DNA of 64,000 nucleotides from contig DBXO01000010.1 in assembly GCA_002309635.1 (NCBI GenBank), positions 16,862 through 80,861 of the forward strand, read 5' to 3'. The DNA is from Ruminococcus flavefaciens (GTDB taxonomy: Bacteria > Bacillota > Clostridia > Oscillospirales > Ruminococcaceae). Position numbers and translations under genes: made by a program. The notes under the pieces are model-generated. The model had not been told where the DNA came from and made no database searches. It saw only the letters and a program-made list of their open reading frames with translations. Every line of letters begins with the position of its first letter. Positions within the stretch are counted from its first letter, which is position 1. Below are positions 1 to 7,222 of the stretch, piece by piece.

Positions 1-1
1 A

Positions 2-82
2 TTCCTGAGAAAGAAGCTCTCAGTGATATCCGCGCCTGTACAGATAAAGACAGCCCGCGGAATAGGCTATTCACTGGAATAA
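2..82 (+). CDS. C-terminal end of an OmpR/PhoB-type response regulator (partial)
   Basis: Only the last 26 codons are inside the window. They read through ...VQIKTARGIGYSLE and a TAA stop. This matches the end of the winged-helix DNA-binding domain of OmpR/PhoB regulators, where a beta hairpin ends in (T)xRGxGYxLE. The reading frame is open to the window edge, so the receiver domain lies upstream and is not seen. The sensor kinase follows after 23 bases and shares the direction, so the two form an ordinary two-component pair in one operon. The target genes cannot be told from this fragment. Confidence 0.85.
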   Translation, partial: FLRKKLSVISAPVQIKTARGIGYSLE

Positions 83-105
83 AAAATGTAAAGGAGGAAT
101 AACAG

Positions 106-2292
106 ATGTTCAGAAAAGTACATGACCGCATGTTCAGAAAAGCACAGATGAAGCTTTTTACTATGATCGTCAGTATTCTTCTTGCAGTTTTCTTCGCACT
201 TATAGTTGGAATCAATCTCATCACAGAGGCGGTAATGGAGGGACAGTCCAAGGAGGTCCTTCAGGAGATCGCCGCAGATATCAATTACGACGACAAACGG
301 GCAAAATTCATCTACAAGCGTGAGGACGATCGAAATGACGGCAAGATGGAGCAGCTTCCGTTCACCCCTGCAGAGCCGGCGAATACGGCTCCGCCCACAG
401 GAACTACGGCTGCGGCTTCGTCCACAGCTCCTCCGGCTACGGAGACTCCCGAAAGCACTGACGCACCCACAGACGAGAACACTCAGCCCGCTGAGACACA
501 GCCCGAGAGCGATCCAGAGACTCAGCCCGCAGAGCCCGAAACAGAGCCTTCCACATGGTTTGCTTATCCCACCTTCCCATATGACCCCACCGTCACTACT
601 CTGCCGAATAACGGCGGACAGGGCTGGTACGACTGGAGCAAGAACGAATGGGTAAGTCAGGACGGTCAGGACTGGAGCAAAAAGGACTGGAACACAGGCG
701 GCTTCGGATTTGGCGGCAGTGTTCAGAGCGGACAGAACGACGGAAATCAGAATCAGGACTGGAACAACTGGAATAACTGGAACGGTCAGAACTGGAATGG
801 TCAGAACGGCGACCAGCAGTATGAGGATCTCTTCAAGGGCTGGTACTGGGACGGATCACAGTGGAAAAACAAGGACGGCAGTGTATGGGACGGCGTCGGC
901 ATGCCCCCCTGGTTCGACGGAGCCGATCAGGCAGACCAGAAGACCAACGACTGGTGGACCAACAGTCCCTACAATATATGGAGACCGGATAATCCGTATA
1001 ATCCCATGAACCCTTATAATCCTTATGCGCAGAAGTCAAAGGAGGATGACTACTCCAAGTATTACGGCGGCAATAAGGTGAAGGACTCAGAGGAAAAATC
1101 CGGGACCTCATACACAGCCGAAGAGTACAAATCAGATGTCAGCATAGATCCCGGGGACGGCTATACTCTCGGGCAGACAGCAGCCGGCAGCGGTACATAC
1201 GGAATAGTTCAGCTTGCGGACAGCGGCAATTCCGCAGCAAGCAGCATGGGCAGCTACAATGCCCAGAACTCGAAAAAGGTGGAAACTATCCCGAAGAGCA
1301 TCGGTTCGATCGACTTCTTTGTAATGATGGCTGATACCAACGGCAATTACCTCGGAACCATCAACAATGACGAGATAGTTGACAAAAAGGGAGAGGCCTA
1401 CACCTACGCAATAATCAACGACAGACATGAATCAGGCTATGTCAATTCATATCAGTACTATAAGGCAAGCAAGCCCAACGGCACTATAATGATACTCACC
1501 GACAAGAGCTATGAGAAGAATATGCTCATGCAGCTCAAGCGCACTACCATTATAGTAGGACTTATCGCACTTGTGATACTCTCCGTACTTGCCTACTTCC
1601 TCAGCAAGAAGAGCATACAGCCGATCAAGGTGGCTTTCGACAAGCAGAAACAGTTCGTTTCCGACGCCAGCCACGAGCTGAAAACTCCCCTTACTGTAAT
1701 ATCTACCAATGCAGATGTGCTTGAGGGCGAGATAGGCGACAACAAGTGGCTCAAATATATCAAGTCGCAGACTGACCGTATGAGCGTTCTTGTAAACGAT
1801 CTTCTAAACCTCACAAGGCTTGAAAACAGCAATAACGAGCTGGAGCGCAGATACTTCAACCTCAGCAAGGCTATTGCAAATACGGCTCTGCCATTTGAGT
1901 GCCGCGCATTCGAGAGCAACAAGAAGTTCGAGGTGAATATCGAGGACAACATCATGCTCAACGGCAGCGAGAAGCACATCAAGCAGATGGCTGCAATATT
2001 CATCGACAACGCACTGAAGTATTCCAACGACGGCGGCACCGTTCAGGTAACGCTGAAAAAATCGGGAGACAGAAAGCTCTTCTCGGTGTACAATACAGGC
2101 GACGGTATCAAGGAGAATGACACGGAAAAGATATTCGAGCGCTTCTACCGCAGCGACGAGTCGAGAAACCGCGCAACAGGCGGTTACGGACTTGGACTTG
2201 CTATTGCAAAGACAGTAGCTGACAAGCACAAGTTCAAGATACACGTCCTCAATCAGCCCGGCAAGGGCGTATGCTTCATTGTCACTATGTGA
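106..2292 (+). CDS. Membrane sensor histidine kinase with Trp/Asn-rich extracytoplasmic domain
   Basis: Partner kinase of the preceding response regulator. A good ribosome site (aaggaggaat) sits just before the ATG. A first membrane helix spans about residues 17-40 and a second lies near residue 490. No HAMP domain is obvious. The cytoplasmic part has the H box SHELKTPL with His523 as phospho-acceptor, then the N box (FIDNALKYSNDGG), the G1 motif around NTGDGI and the G2 motif GGYGLGLAIAK. The roughly 450-residue outer part is odd. It has a Pro/Thr/Glu stalk (about 85-150), then a stretch with 17 Trp between residues 174 and 292, rich in Asn, Gln, Gly and Tyr, and then an ordinary-looking membrane-proximal domain. 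The signal sensed is unknown. Binding to a polysaccharide or the cell wall is only a guess. Confidence 0.9.
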   Translation: MFRKVHDRMFRKAQMKLFTMIVSILLAVFFALIVGINLITEAVMEGQSKEVLQEIAADINYDDKRAKFIYKREDDRNDGKMEQLPFTPAEPANTAPPTGTTAAASSTAPPATETPESTDAPTDENTQPAETQPESDPETQPAEPETEPSTWFAYPTFPYDPTVTTLPNNGGQGWYDWSKNEWVSQDGQDWSKKDWNTGGFGFGGSVQSGQNDGNQNQDWNNWNNWNGQNWNGQNGDQQYEDLFKGWYWDGSQWKNKDGSVWDGVGMPPWFDGADQADQKTNDWWTNSPYNIWRPDNPYNPMNPYNPYAQKSKEDDYSKYYGGNKVKDSEEKSGTSYTAEEYKSDVSIDPGDGYTLGQTAAGSGTYGIVQLADSGNSAASSMGSYNAQNSKKVETIPKSIGSIDFFVMMADTNGNYLGTINNDEIVDKKGEAYTYAIINDRHESGYVNSYQYYKASKPNGTIMILTDKSYEKNMLMQLKRTTIIVGLIALVILSVLAYFLSKKSIQPIKVAFDKQKQFVSDASHELKTPLTVISTNADVLEGEIGDNKWLKYIKSQTDRMSVLVNDLLNLTRLENSNNELERRYFNLSKAIANTALPFECRAFESNKKFEVNIEDNIMLNGSEKHIKQMAAIFIDNALKYSNDGGTVQVTLKKSGDRKLFSVYNTGDGIKENDTEKIFERFYRSDESRNRATGGYGLGLAIAKTVADKHKFKIHVLNQPGKGVCFIVTM

Positions 2293-2311
2293 CTTGTGAT
2301 ATATGCGTTTG

Positions 2312-2344
2312 GCACCTGCGGAACGAGACCGCAGGTGCTTTTTC
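2312..2344 (+). terminator. Rho-independent terminator of the two-component operon
   Basis: A perfect 10-bp stem (gcacctgcgg / ccgcaggtgc) with a 7-base loop is followed by a run of T. It lies 19 bases after the kinase stop codon. Confidence 0.93.
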
Positions 2345-2346
2345 TG

Positions 2347-2375
2347 TTGACAGGTCATGCTGTGTGTATTATAAT
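2347..2375 (+). promoter_or_regulatory. Sigma-A promoter for the GH26-like gene and ispD
   Basis: Consensus -35 TTGACA (2347-2352), a 17-base spacer, and consensus -10 TATAAT (2370-2375). It begins right after the upstream terminator, so it starts a new unit. The leader is about 65 bases, with the ribosome site gaaagggga before the ATG at 2446. Confidence 0.9.
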
Positions 2376-2445
2376 AAATATATTGCAGATCCGGCGGAAG
2401 ACAGTTATTGAAATCGGATCTTAATATCCGCGAAAGGGGAGCATT

Positions 2446-3903
2446 ATGCATAAGATATTCAGGCTCACTATGGAAAAGGCGGTCTGCGCTGTCGATCTCG
2501 GCGACGGGAGTGAGAGAGGAGAGTATGTAGATCAGGACTATATACTCCATAAGCTGGGCAGGCCCCACCGCAGCATCAGTCTGATGTACTGCTATTATCC
2601 CTGTGACAAGGAGTGGCCCGCACGTATATCCGAGTATTACAGGAACAAGGAGATAAGCTTTCAGTGGGACTACCCCTACGACGATTATTTCCCGTATCTC
2701 GGCGGACTCGGCGGCAGCAGGGAAGGCGAGCCCTTTACGTTCATGCGTGATATCCGCAGACACGGTCAGGACGTGACGCTTACCCTTACCATAGACCCGT
2801 TTGTCTCTGACGGGCATCTTGCAGCCATAGGCGATGATCTGAGAACATTCGGACGGCTGTTCCTGCGTATCAACCACGAAGCCACAGGAAACTGGTTCCA
2901 GTTCAACAGGAGAGCGGACTATCAGCAGGTCGCTGATTTTTACTGCCGCGCCGCAAGGATAATAAAGGAGCATGCTCCCAATGTGCGGACTGTCCTCTGT
3001 ATCGGAGGCATCGAGGACATAAACTCTGAGGAAATGGTCAGGGAAAAGGAATTCGCACAGGCGGTAAGGGATACCGATATATGGTCGGTAGACAAATACA
3101 TGGCGCTCCACTGGGGCTGGCCGTTCGATGTTGCGGAGAGCGGCGGTACCACTCACATGAGGGACTCCGTCCGCAGGATATTCGAGCTGACGCGCAGGAG
3201 CTTCGAGCGTTTCAGATACCTTAACGGCGGCGTATCCAAGCCCATGGTAATGTCGGAGCTTAACGCCGACGGCGACGTAACGGGTCCCTATGAACAGGCA
3301 GAAATGATAAAGCTTTTCTGCGATATCATCGAACAGGAAAAGGCGGACTGGCTGACAGCCTTCACCTTTTATCAGTTCCGGGACAGGGGCAGACTCGGAC
3401 TTGAACGAGAGGATCCCAGCAACTCCTCCGCAGGCATAGAACAGCCGGTAATGGAGACCTACAGGAAGATAATACACAAAGAGAGGTTCCTCCCCTCCAT
3501 GACCGTAGGCAGCGAGGAAAAGCTGCCGGTGCGTCTCAGGTGGAGCAGCTCGGAGGACGCAGAGGGTATAGCAATACCGCTTTACTTTGAAGCTCCTCCC
3601 GTATTCTGCGAGCTCTTCTTCGATGACGATTCAAACCTCATGCTGGAGCTGGGCGGCACATGGTTCTATAAGTCGCCTGAAGCAAGATATGTAGACCTTA
3701 TGCCGGCATTCTACAATAACAGAATACAGGGCGGCACGGAGCTTACACTTAAGATATTTGCGCCTCCTGCAAGCGGAGAGAATGACCTGTCGGCGCCCGA
3801 CGGAATGTACAATTATTACTGTACTCTTGAAAAGCTCCCCGTAATACGCATAAGAACAGCTCCCCCAGAGCCTGATAAGGATAAAACAGAAGGGAATAAA
3901 TGA
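2446..3903 (+). CDS. GH26-like TIM-barrel protein, cytosolic
   Basis: A 485-residue protein with no signal peptide or membrane helix. The first 340 residues resemble a clan-A glycoside hydrolase barrel of the GH26 (mannanase/xylanase) kind. LRINHEATGNW carries the His-Glu expected for the acid/base (Glu145), and VMSELNADG carries a Glu (Glu271) at the place of the nucleophile at the end of strand 7. The last 120 residues look like a beta domain of unknown role. The start has a good ribosome site. The stop is one base before ispD, so the two are co-translated, although no shared pathway is evident. Without a signal peptide it would act on imported oligosaccharides or not be a hydrolase at all. 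Fold assignment is moderate; the exact substrate is unknown. Confidence 0.55.
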   Translation: MHKIFRLTMEKAVCAVDLGDGSERGEYVDQDYILHKLGRPHRSISLMYCYYPCDKEWPARISEYYRNKEISFQWDYPYDDYFPYLGGLGGSREGEPFTFMRDIRRHGQDVTLTLTIDPFVSDGHLAAIGDDLRTFGRLFLRINHEATGNWFQFNRRADYQQVADFYCRAARIIKEHAPNVRTVLCIGGIEDINSEEMVREKEFAQAVRDTDIWSVDKYMALHWGWPFDVAESGGTTHMRDSVRRIFELTRRSFERFRYLNGGVSKPMVMSELNADGDVTGPYEQAEMIKLFCDIIEQEKADWLTAFTFYQFRDRGRLGLEREDPSNSSAGIEQPVMETYRKIIHKERFLPSMTVGSEEKLPVRLRWSSSEDAEGIAIPLYFEAPPVFCELFFDDDSNLMLELGGTWFYKSPEARYVDLMPAFYNNRIQGGTELTLKIFAPPASGENDLSAPDGMYNYYCTLEKLPVIRIRTAPPEPDKDKTEGNK

Positions 3904-3904
3904 T

Positions 3905-4582
3905 ATGAAAGCATCAGCAGTGATAGTCTGCGCCGGAAATTCCACAAGAATGGGCGGCGTGAACAAGATACTCCTCCCTCTCGGAGAAAGAAAGGTCATA
4001 GGTGTGACCATGCAGGCGTTCCAGTCCTGCGAAAGCGTAAGCGAGATAATAATAGTAGCCCGTGAAGCCGATATCCCTGCCATACAGGAGGAAGCGGAGC
4101 TCGCAGGCATAACCAAGCTTGCAGCCTGTACAGCGGGAGGCGCCACCCGTCAGGAGAGCGTCATCAACGGCATAAAGAAGATAAGCAGGGATTCTGAGCT
4201 TGTTGCAGTCCATGACGGAGCACGTCCTCTCGTAAAGCCCGGGCACATAGAAAAGGTCATCAAGGACGCTTCGATCTTCGGCGGAGCAACTCTCGGAGTA
4301 CCTGTAAAGGACACAATTAAAACCGTAGACGGAGGACTTATAGTAGATACCCCGCCGAGAAGTTCTCTTTATATCACACAGACCCCGCAGATATTCAAGC
4401 GCAGCCTCTATTTTGAGGGAGTTGACTTTGCCCTTGAGCACGGACTTGACTTCACCGACGACTGCCAGCTCGTAGAAGCTATCGGCGGCAAGGTAGCCAT
4501 GACCATAGGGGATTATACCAATATAAAGATAACAACTCCGGAGGATATCGCCATAGCGGAGGTACTTCTGAAACAAAGATAA
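3905..4582 (+). CDS. ispD: 2-C-methyl-D-erythritol 4-phosphate cytidylyltransferase IspD
   Basis: Cytosolic enzyme of the MEP isoprenoid pathway. It transfers CMP from CTP to methylerythritol phosphate. The N-terminal nucleotide-binding loop reads VCAGNSTRMGGVNKILLPLG, and the family motifs AVHDGARPLV and PVKDTIK follow in the usual order. The length of 225 residues is normal. It starts one base after the stop of the GH26-like gene, so translation is probably coupled. A strong bidirectional terminator follows at once. The identification is firm. The odd partner gene suggests an operon formed by chance rather than by pathway. Confidence 0.95.
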   Translation: MKASAVIVCAGNSTRMGGVNKILLPLGERKVIGVTMQAFQSCESVSEIIIVAREADIPAIQEEAELAGITKLAACTAGGATRQESVINGIKKISRDSELVAVHDGARPLVKPGHIEKVIKDASIFGGATLGVPVKDTIKTVDGGLIVDTPPRSSLYITQTPQIFKRSLYFEGVDFALEHGLDFTDDCQLVEAIGGKVAMTIGDYTNIKITTPEDIAIAEVLLKQR

Positions 4583-4621
4583 AAACCGGACCGAAAGAAT
4601 GATCTTTCGGTCCGGTTTTTT
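4581..4621. terminator. Bidirectional terminator between ispD and the cohesin-dockerin gene
   Basis: A perfect hairpin (stem ccggaccgaaaga / tctttcggtccgg, loop atga) is flanked by A-run and T-run, so it can end transcription on both strands. The convergent gene stops 15 bases further on. Confidence 0.93.
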
Positions 4622-4635
4622 CTTGAAAGGCTGTA

Positions 4636-5769
4636 TTATTTTCTCAAAAAGAGGAATTTTTCAAAGGTAATGTTCTCTTTGGCCGAGATATATGCATAGT
4701 ACGCCAGTATCTTTGAAGCGTCCACTGCGTCAACGAGACCGTCGCCGTTCACATCGCAGGTAGCGAGACACTTTGCGTCGGGGTATCCCTCGCCTGTTGA
4801 GAAACGCGCATAGGCTCCCAGTACATATGAAGCGTCCACAGCGTCGATAATACCGTTATTGGTAGGGTCTCCCAGCATATAGACCGGCTTTGCTTCTGTA
4901 GTGGTCACAGGAGGCGGACTGTTTGTGACTTCAGTTGAAACAGCAGTACTTCTTACAGCAGTGGTGGAAGTTGAAACCGTTGTGATTCTTGATGTGGTGG
5001 TCGTCGTTGTTGGCGGAGCAGTTGTAGTCGTGGTTGTGGTGGTAGTTGTTGTAGTTTTGCTTTTTGATGTGGTAGTAGTCGTTGTAGCAGTCGTTGTTGT
5101 TGTCGTGGAAGCTGCAGTAGTCGAAGTAACGGCGGAGGAAGTAGTCACATTTTCCTTTATCCTGATAAAGCCGTGCTGAATACCGTGAGTGAATACCCAT
5201 GCCTCCATGAGTCTGCCGTTTTTATCGTTTGAGATATTGGTGAACAGGTCGTTTGTGAGACCCGGGCGCTTGTATTCGATATTGATCGGGAACTCGTCTC
5301 CTGCTTTTATATCGTCGGGCAGAGTGAAGCTGAATGACCACATAACTCCGTCCCTGCCGAGATCGCCGCTGCCTGCGGTGACAAGTCCGAAACAGTGAGG
5401 ACCCGCAGGGTACTGTATGTCCTCGAGCTTGTCTATAGCCTTGCCTCTTTCGGCCAGAAAGTCATCCTCAGTGACAAGGGTAAGTCTTTCATCGTAATTG
5501 ATATGCAGCGCTGTAGGAGCATATTTATTCTTTGCGCCTTTAACGGTCAGTTCTATAGTCTGTACGGGATTTGCTCTTGCTTCGTCTATGGTAAGTTCGA
5601 TCCTGCTCAAAGAGAGTGTGGGCTTTACAGGCGAATCGTAGGGGTCAAGACCGTCAAGCTGATAGGTATCGCCCGTTGCCTTGTCCGCAGCTGCAAAATG
5701 AGGCAGAAAACTGGCTGAAACAATAAAATACGCTGCTACTGCCGCTCCCAGTAACCTCGCAAGTTTCAT
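4636..5769 (-). CDS. Secreted ScaE-like cohesin with Thr-rich linker and dockerin (adaptor scaffoldin)
   Basis: A 377-residue exported protein. The signal peptide ends near residue 28 (HFAAA). Residues about 48-206 look like a cohesin of the Ruminococcus flavefaciens ScaE kind, with the segments NKYAPTALHINYDERL, DGVMWSFSFTLPDDIKAGDEF and NGRLMEAWVFTHGI in the right order. A linker of almost pure Thr (about 208-290) follows. The C-terminal dockerin (about 299-360) has two calcium loops, DPTNNGIIDAVD and DVNGDGLVDAVD. By analogy with adaptor scaffoldins such as ScaC, the dockerin would plug into another scaffoldin and the cohesin would present a different partner. No sortase motif is seen. Partner specificity cannot be read from sequence. 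The domain family was recognised from memory, not by search. Confidence 0.8.
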   Translation of the reverse strand: MKLARLLGAAVAAYFIVSASFLPHFAAADKATGDTYQLDGLDPYDSPVKPTLSLSRIELTIDEARANPVQTIELTVKGAKNKYAPTALHINYDERLTLVTEDDFLAERGKAIDKLEDIQYPAGPHCFGLVTAGSGDLGRDGVMWSFSFTLPDDIKAGDEFPINIEYKRPGLTNDLFTNISNDKNGRLMEAWVFTHGIQHGFIRIKENVTTSSAVTSTTAASTTTTTTATTTTTTSKSKTTTTTTTTTTTTAPPTTTTTTSRITTVSTSTTAVRSTAVSTEVTNSPPPVTTTEAKPVYMLGDPTNNGIIDAVDASYVLGAYARFSTGEGYPDAKCLATCDVNGDGLVDAVDASKILAYYAYISAKENITFEKFLFLRK

Positions 5770-5804
5770 AGAAATTCTCCTCTCCGAGATATATTTCTAT
5801 ACAT

Positions 5805-5833
5805 ATTATAACATTGCGATATTACCATTTCAA
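5805..5833 (-). promoter_or_regulatory. Promoter of the cohesin-dockerin gene
   Basis: On the minus strand: -35 TTGAAA (5828-5833), 17-base spacer, -10 TATAAT (5805-5810). It lies about 35 bases before the ATG at 5769, with the ribosome site gagaggagaa between. Confidence 0.8.
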
Positions 5834-5882
5834 TAGATAATGTGTTAATTTTTCGTTTCTTTTATGGACATAATAATAATAT

Positions 5883-7025
5883 TTACACTTCAAAGAATTC
5901 CTCTAAAGATTTGGTACCTTTAGTTGAGGTATATGCGTAGTATTTCAGTATCTTTGAAGCGTCCACCGCATCGATAAGTCCGTCCTTGGTTATGTCGGAG
6001 GTCGCAAGCTCCTGTTCTGCGGGGCTTTCGGTACCCGTCGAGAATACAGCATATGATTTCAGTACCTTTGAAGCGTCAACAGCGTCGATAATACCGTCGC
6101 CTGTGGGGTCGCCGAGCTTGGGTGGCTTCTCTTCGTCAAGGGCAACAAAGCTAAAGCCTGCGTTTTTGGCTGTGCTTTCATTTGCCAATTTTTCAAGGGT
6201 AGAGCCCTTGTAACCGTAGCAGGTGCATGGAACTCTTTCCTCTATAAGATCACCGTTCTCGTCTCTGTGTCCTCCGCCGAAGACAAAATCAAGACGGGAA
6301 TCGATCTCGCACTGAGGATTGAGCACGGTGAGTTTCTCCAGTTTATAGCACTCAAAGAATGCCCAGACGTCTATCTTTTTGACATTTTCGGGGATAGTGA
6401 GCTCCTTGAAGCGGTTGCCTGTAAAGCTGCGGAGCGGTATCTCGGTAACCCCCTTTGGAAAATCAATAGATTCAAGGCCGCAGTCAGCGAAGCAGCTGTT
6501 GTCAAGAGTTTCCAGTTTTTCTGGGAGCTTTACTTCTTTCAGTGAGGAGCAGCCGTAGAAAGCACATCTGCCGATATGTGTTACCTCTGATGGGATGTCG
6601 ATCTTTTCGAGAGATATGCAGCCATCAAATGCAAATTCAGGTATGTACGTGATATTTGCAGGGAGCTTTATTGATCTCAGGTTGATACAGTTCGCACACA
6701 TATTCTCGCTTATCTCATGGACAGAGTCGGGAAGAACGATAGAAGTGATCTTATCCGAATAAAATGCTCCGTCAAATATTTCCGTAACGGGAAGTCCTTC
6801 TATCTCTGACGGGATAACCACATCTCCGCTTTTATCACCGCAGTAACTGACAACAACATGGTCGGAAAAGAAGTCGTAGCGGATATCGTCGATGTAGTCA
6901 CTGTCCTCGGCTTCCGTCCATGCGTAATATACAGCATTTGCATGGATATCTTCAAATACTGTTGGCGCAAGGCATACTGTAAGGCTTGCTGCAGTCAGAA
7001 ATGCATACATTCTTGATTTTTTCAT
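5883..7025 (-). CDS. Secreted BspA-type leucine-rich-repeat protein with dockerin
   Basis: A 380-residue exported protein. The signal peptide covers about residues 1-30. Residues about 65-260 are tandem LRR_5 (BspA/TpLRR) repeats of the form LexIxIPxxVxxIGxxAFxxC, for example EVTHIGRCAFYGCSSL. The C-terminal dockerin (from about residue 303) has calcium loops DPTGDGIIDAVD and DITKDGLIDAVD and shares the AVDASK-L-YYA helix pattern with the neighbouring cohesin-dockerin protein. BspA-type repeats often serve in adhesion or protein binding. No catalytic domain is seen, so it is likely a binding module carried on the cellulosome. It has its own promoter and probably forms a single-gene unit. Confidence 0.85.
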   Translation of the reverse strand: MKKSRMYAFLTAASLTVCLAPTVFEDIHANAVYYAWTEAEDSDYIDDIRYDFFSDHVVVSYCGDKSGDVVIPSEIEGLPVTEIFDGAFYSDKITSIVLPDSVHEISENMCANCINLRSIKLPANITYIPEFAFDGCISLEKIDIPSEVTHIGRCAFYGCSSLKEVKLPEKLETLDNSCFADCGLESIDFPKGVTEIPLRSFTGNRFKELTIPENVKKIDVWAFFECYKLEKLTVLNPQCEIDSRLDFVFGGGHRDENGDLIEERVPCTCYGYKGSTLEKLANESTAKNAGFSFVALDEEKPPKLGDPTGDGIIDAVDASKVLKSYAVFSTGTESPAEQELATSDITKDGLIDAVDASKILKYYAYTSTKGTKSLEEFFEV

Positions 7026-7057
7026 ATGGATTACTCCTTTTTGCTGTATTTTTACTT

Positions 7058-7086
7058 ATTATATCACGTTTTACAGCAGTTGTCTA
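7058..7086 (-). promoter_or_regulatory. Promoter of the LRR-dockerin gene
   Basis: On the minus strand: -35 TAGACA (7081-7086), 17-base spacer, -10 TATAAT (7058-7063). The ribosome site aaggag precedes the ATG at 7025. Confidence 0.78.
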
Positions 7087-7131
7087 TTGCTTTCCCGGAA
7101 AATCCAAACAGAGCGCAGCTGTTCCGCGAAC

Positions 7132-7160
7132 TTGCATTTTTAAACTATATGTGATATAAT
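7132..7160 (+). promoter_or_regulatory. Promoter of metG
   Basis: -35 TTGCAT (7132-7137), 17-base spacer, -10 TATAAT (7155-7160). The leader of about 55 bases is too short for a T-box or an S-box, so neither control seems to act here. Confidence 0.8.
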
Positions 7161-7222
7161 ATGAGTTAACCCTTTCTTTCATCAGGAAACGGGAAATAAA
7201 CACTAAGATTGGAGCGATCCTT

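Noticed and set aside
1804..3477. A 557-codon minus-strand open frame across the kinase end and the GH26-like gene
   Set aside because: It crosses two genes, a terminator and a consensus promoter on the plus strand, has no family motif, and is a shadow of plus-strand codon use.
4980..5150. Short tandem DNA repeats that could suggest a CRISPR or microsatellite
   Set aside because: They are degenerate ACN codons for Thr in a real reading frame; there are no spacers of fixed length.
4901..5179. Plus-strand open frame of almost only Val in the linker region
   Set aside because: It is the reverse complement of the Thr-rich linker of the cohesin-dockerin gene.
7161..7222. T-box or S-box leader before metG
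   Set aside because: The leader is only about 55 bases and has no specifier loop, T-box sequence or terminator.
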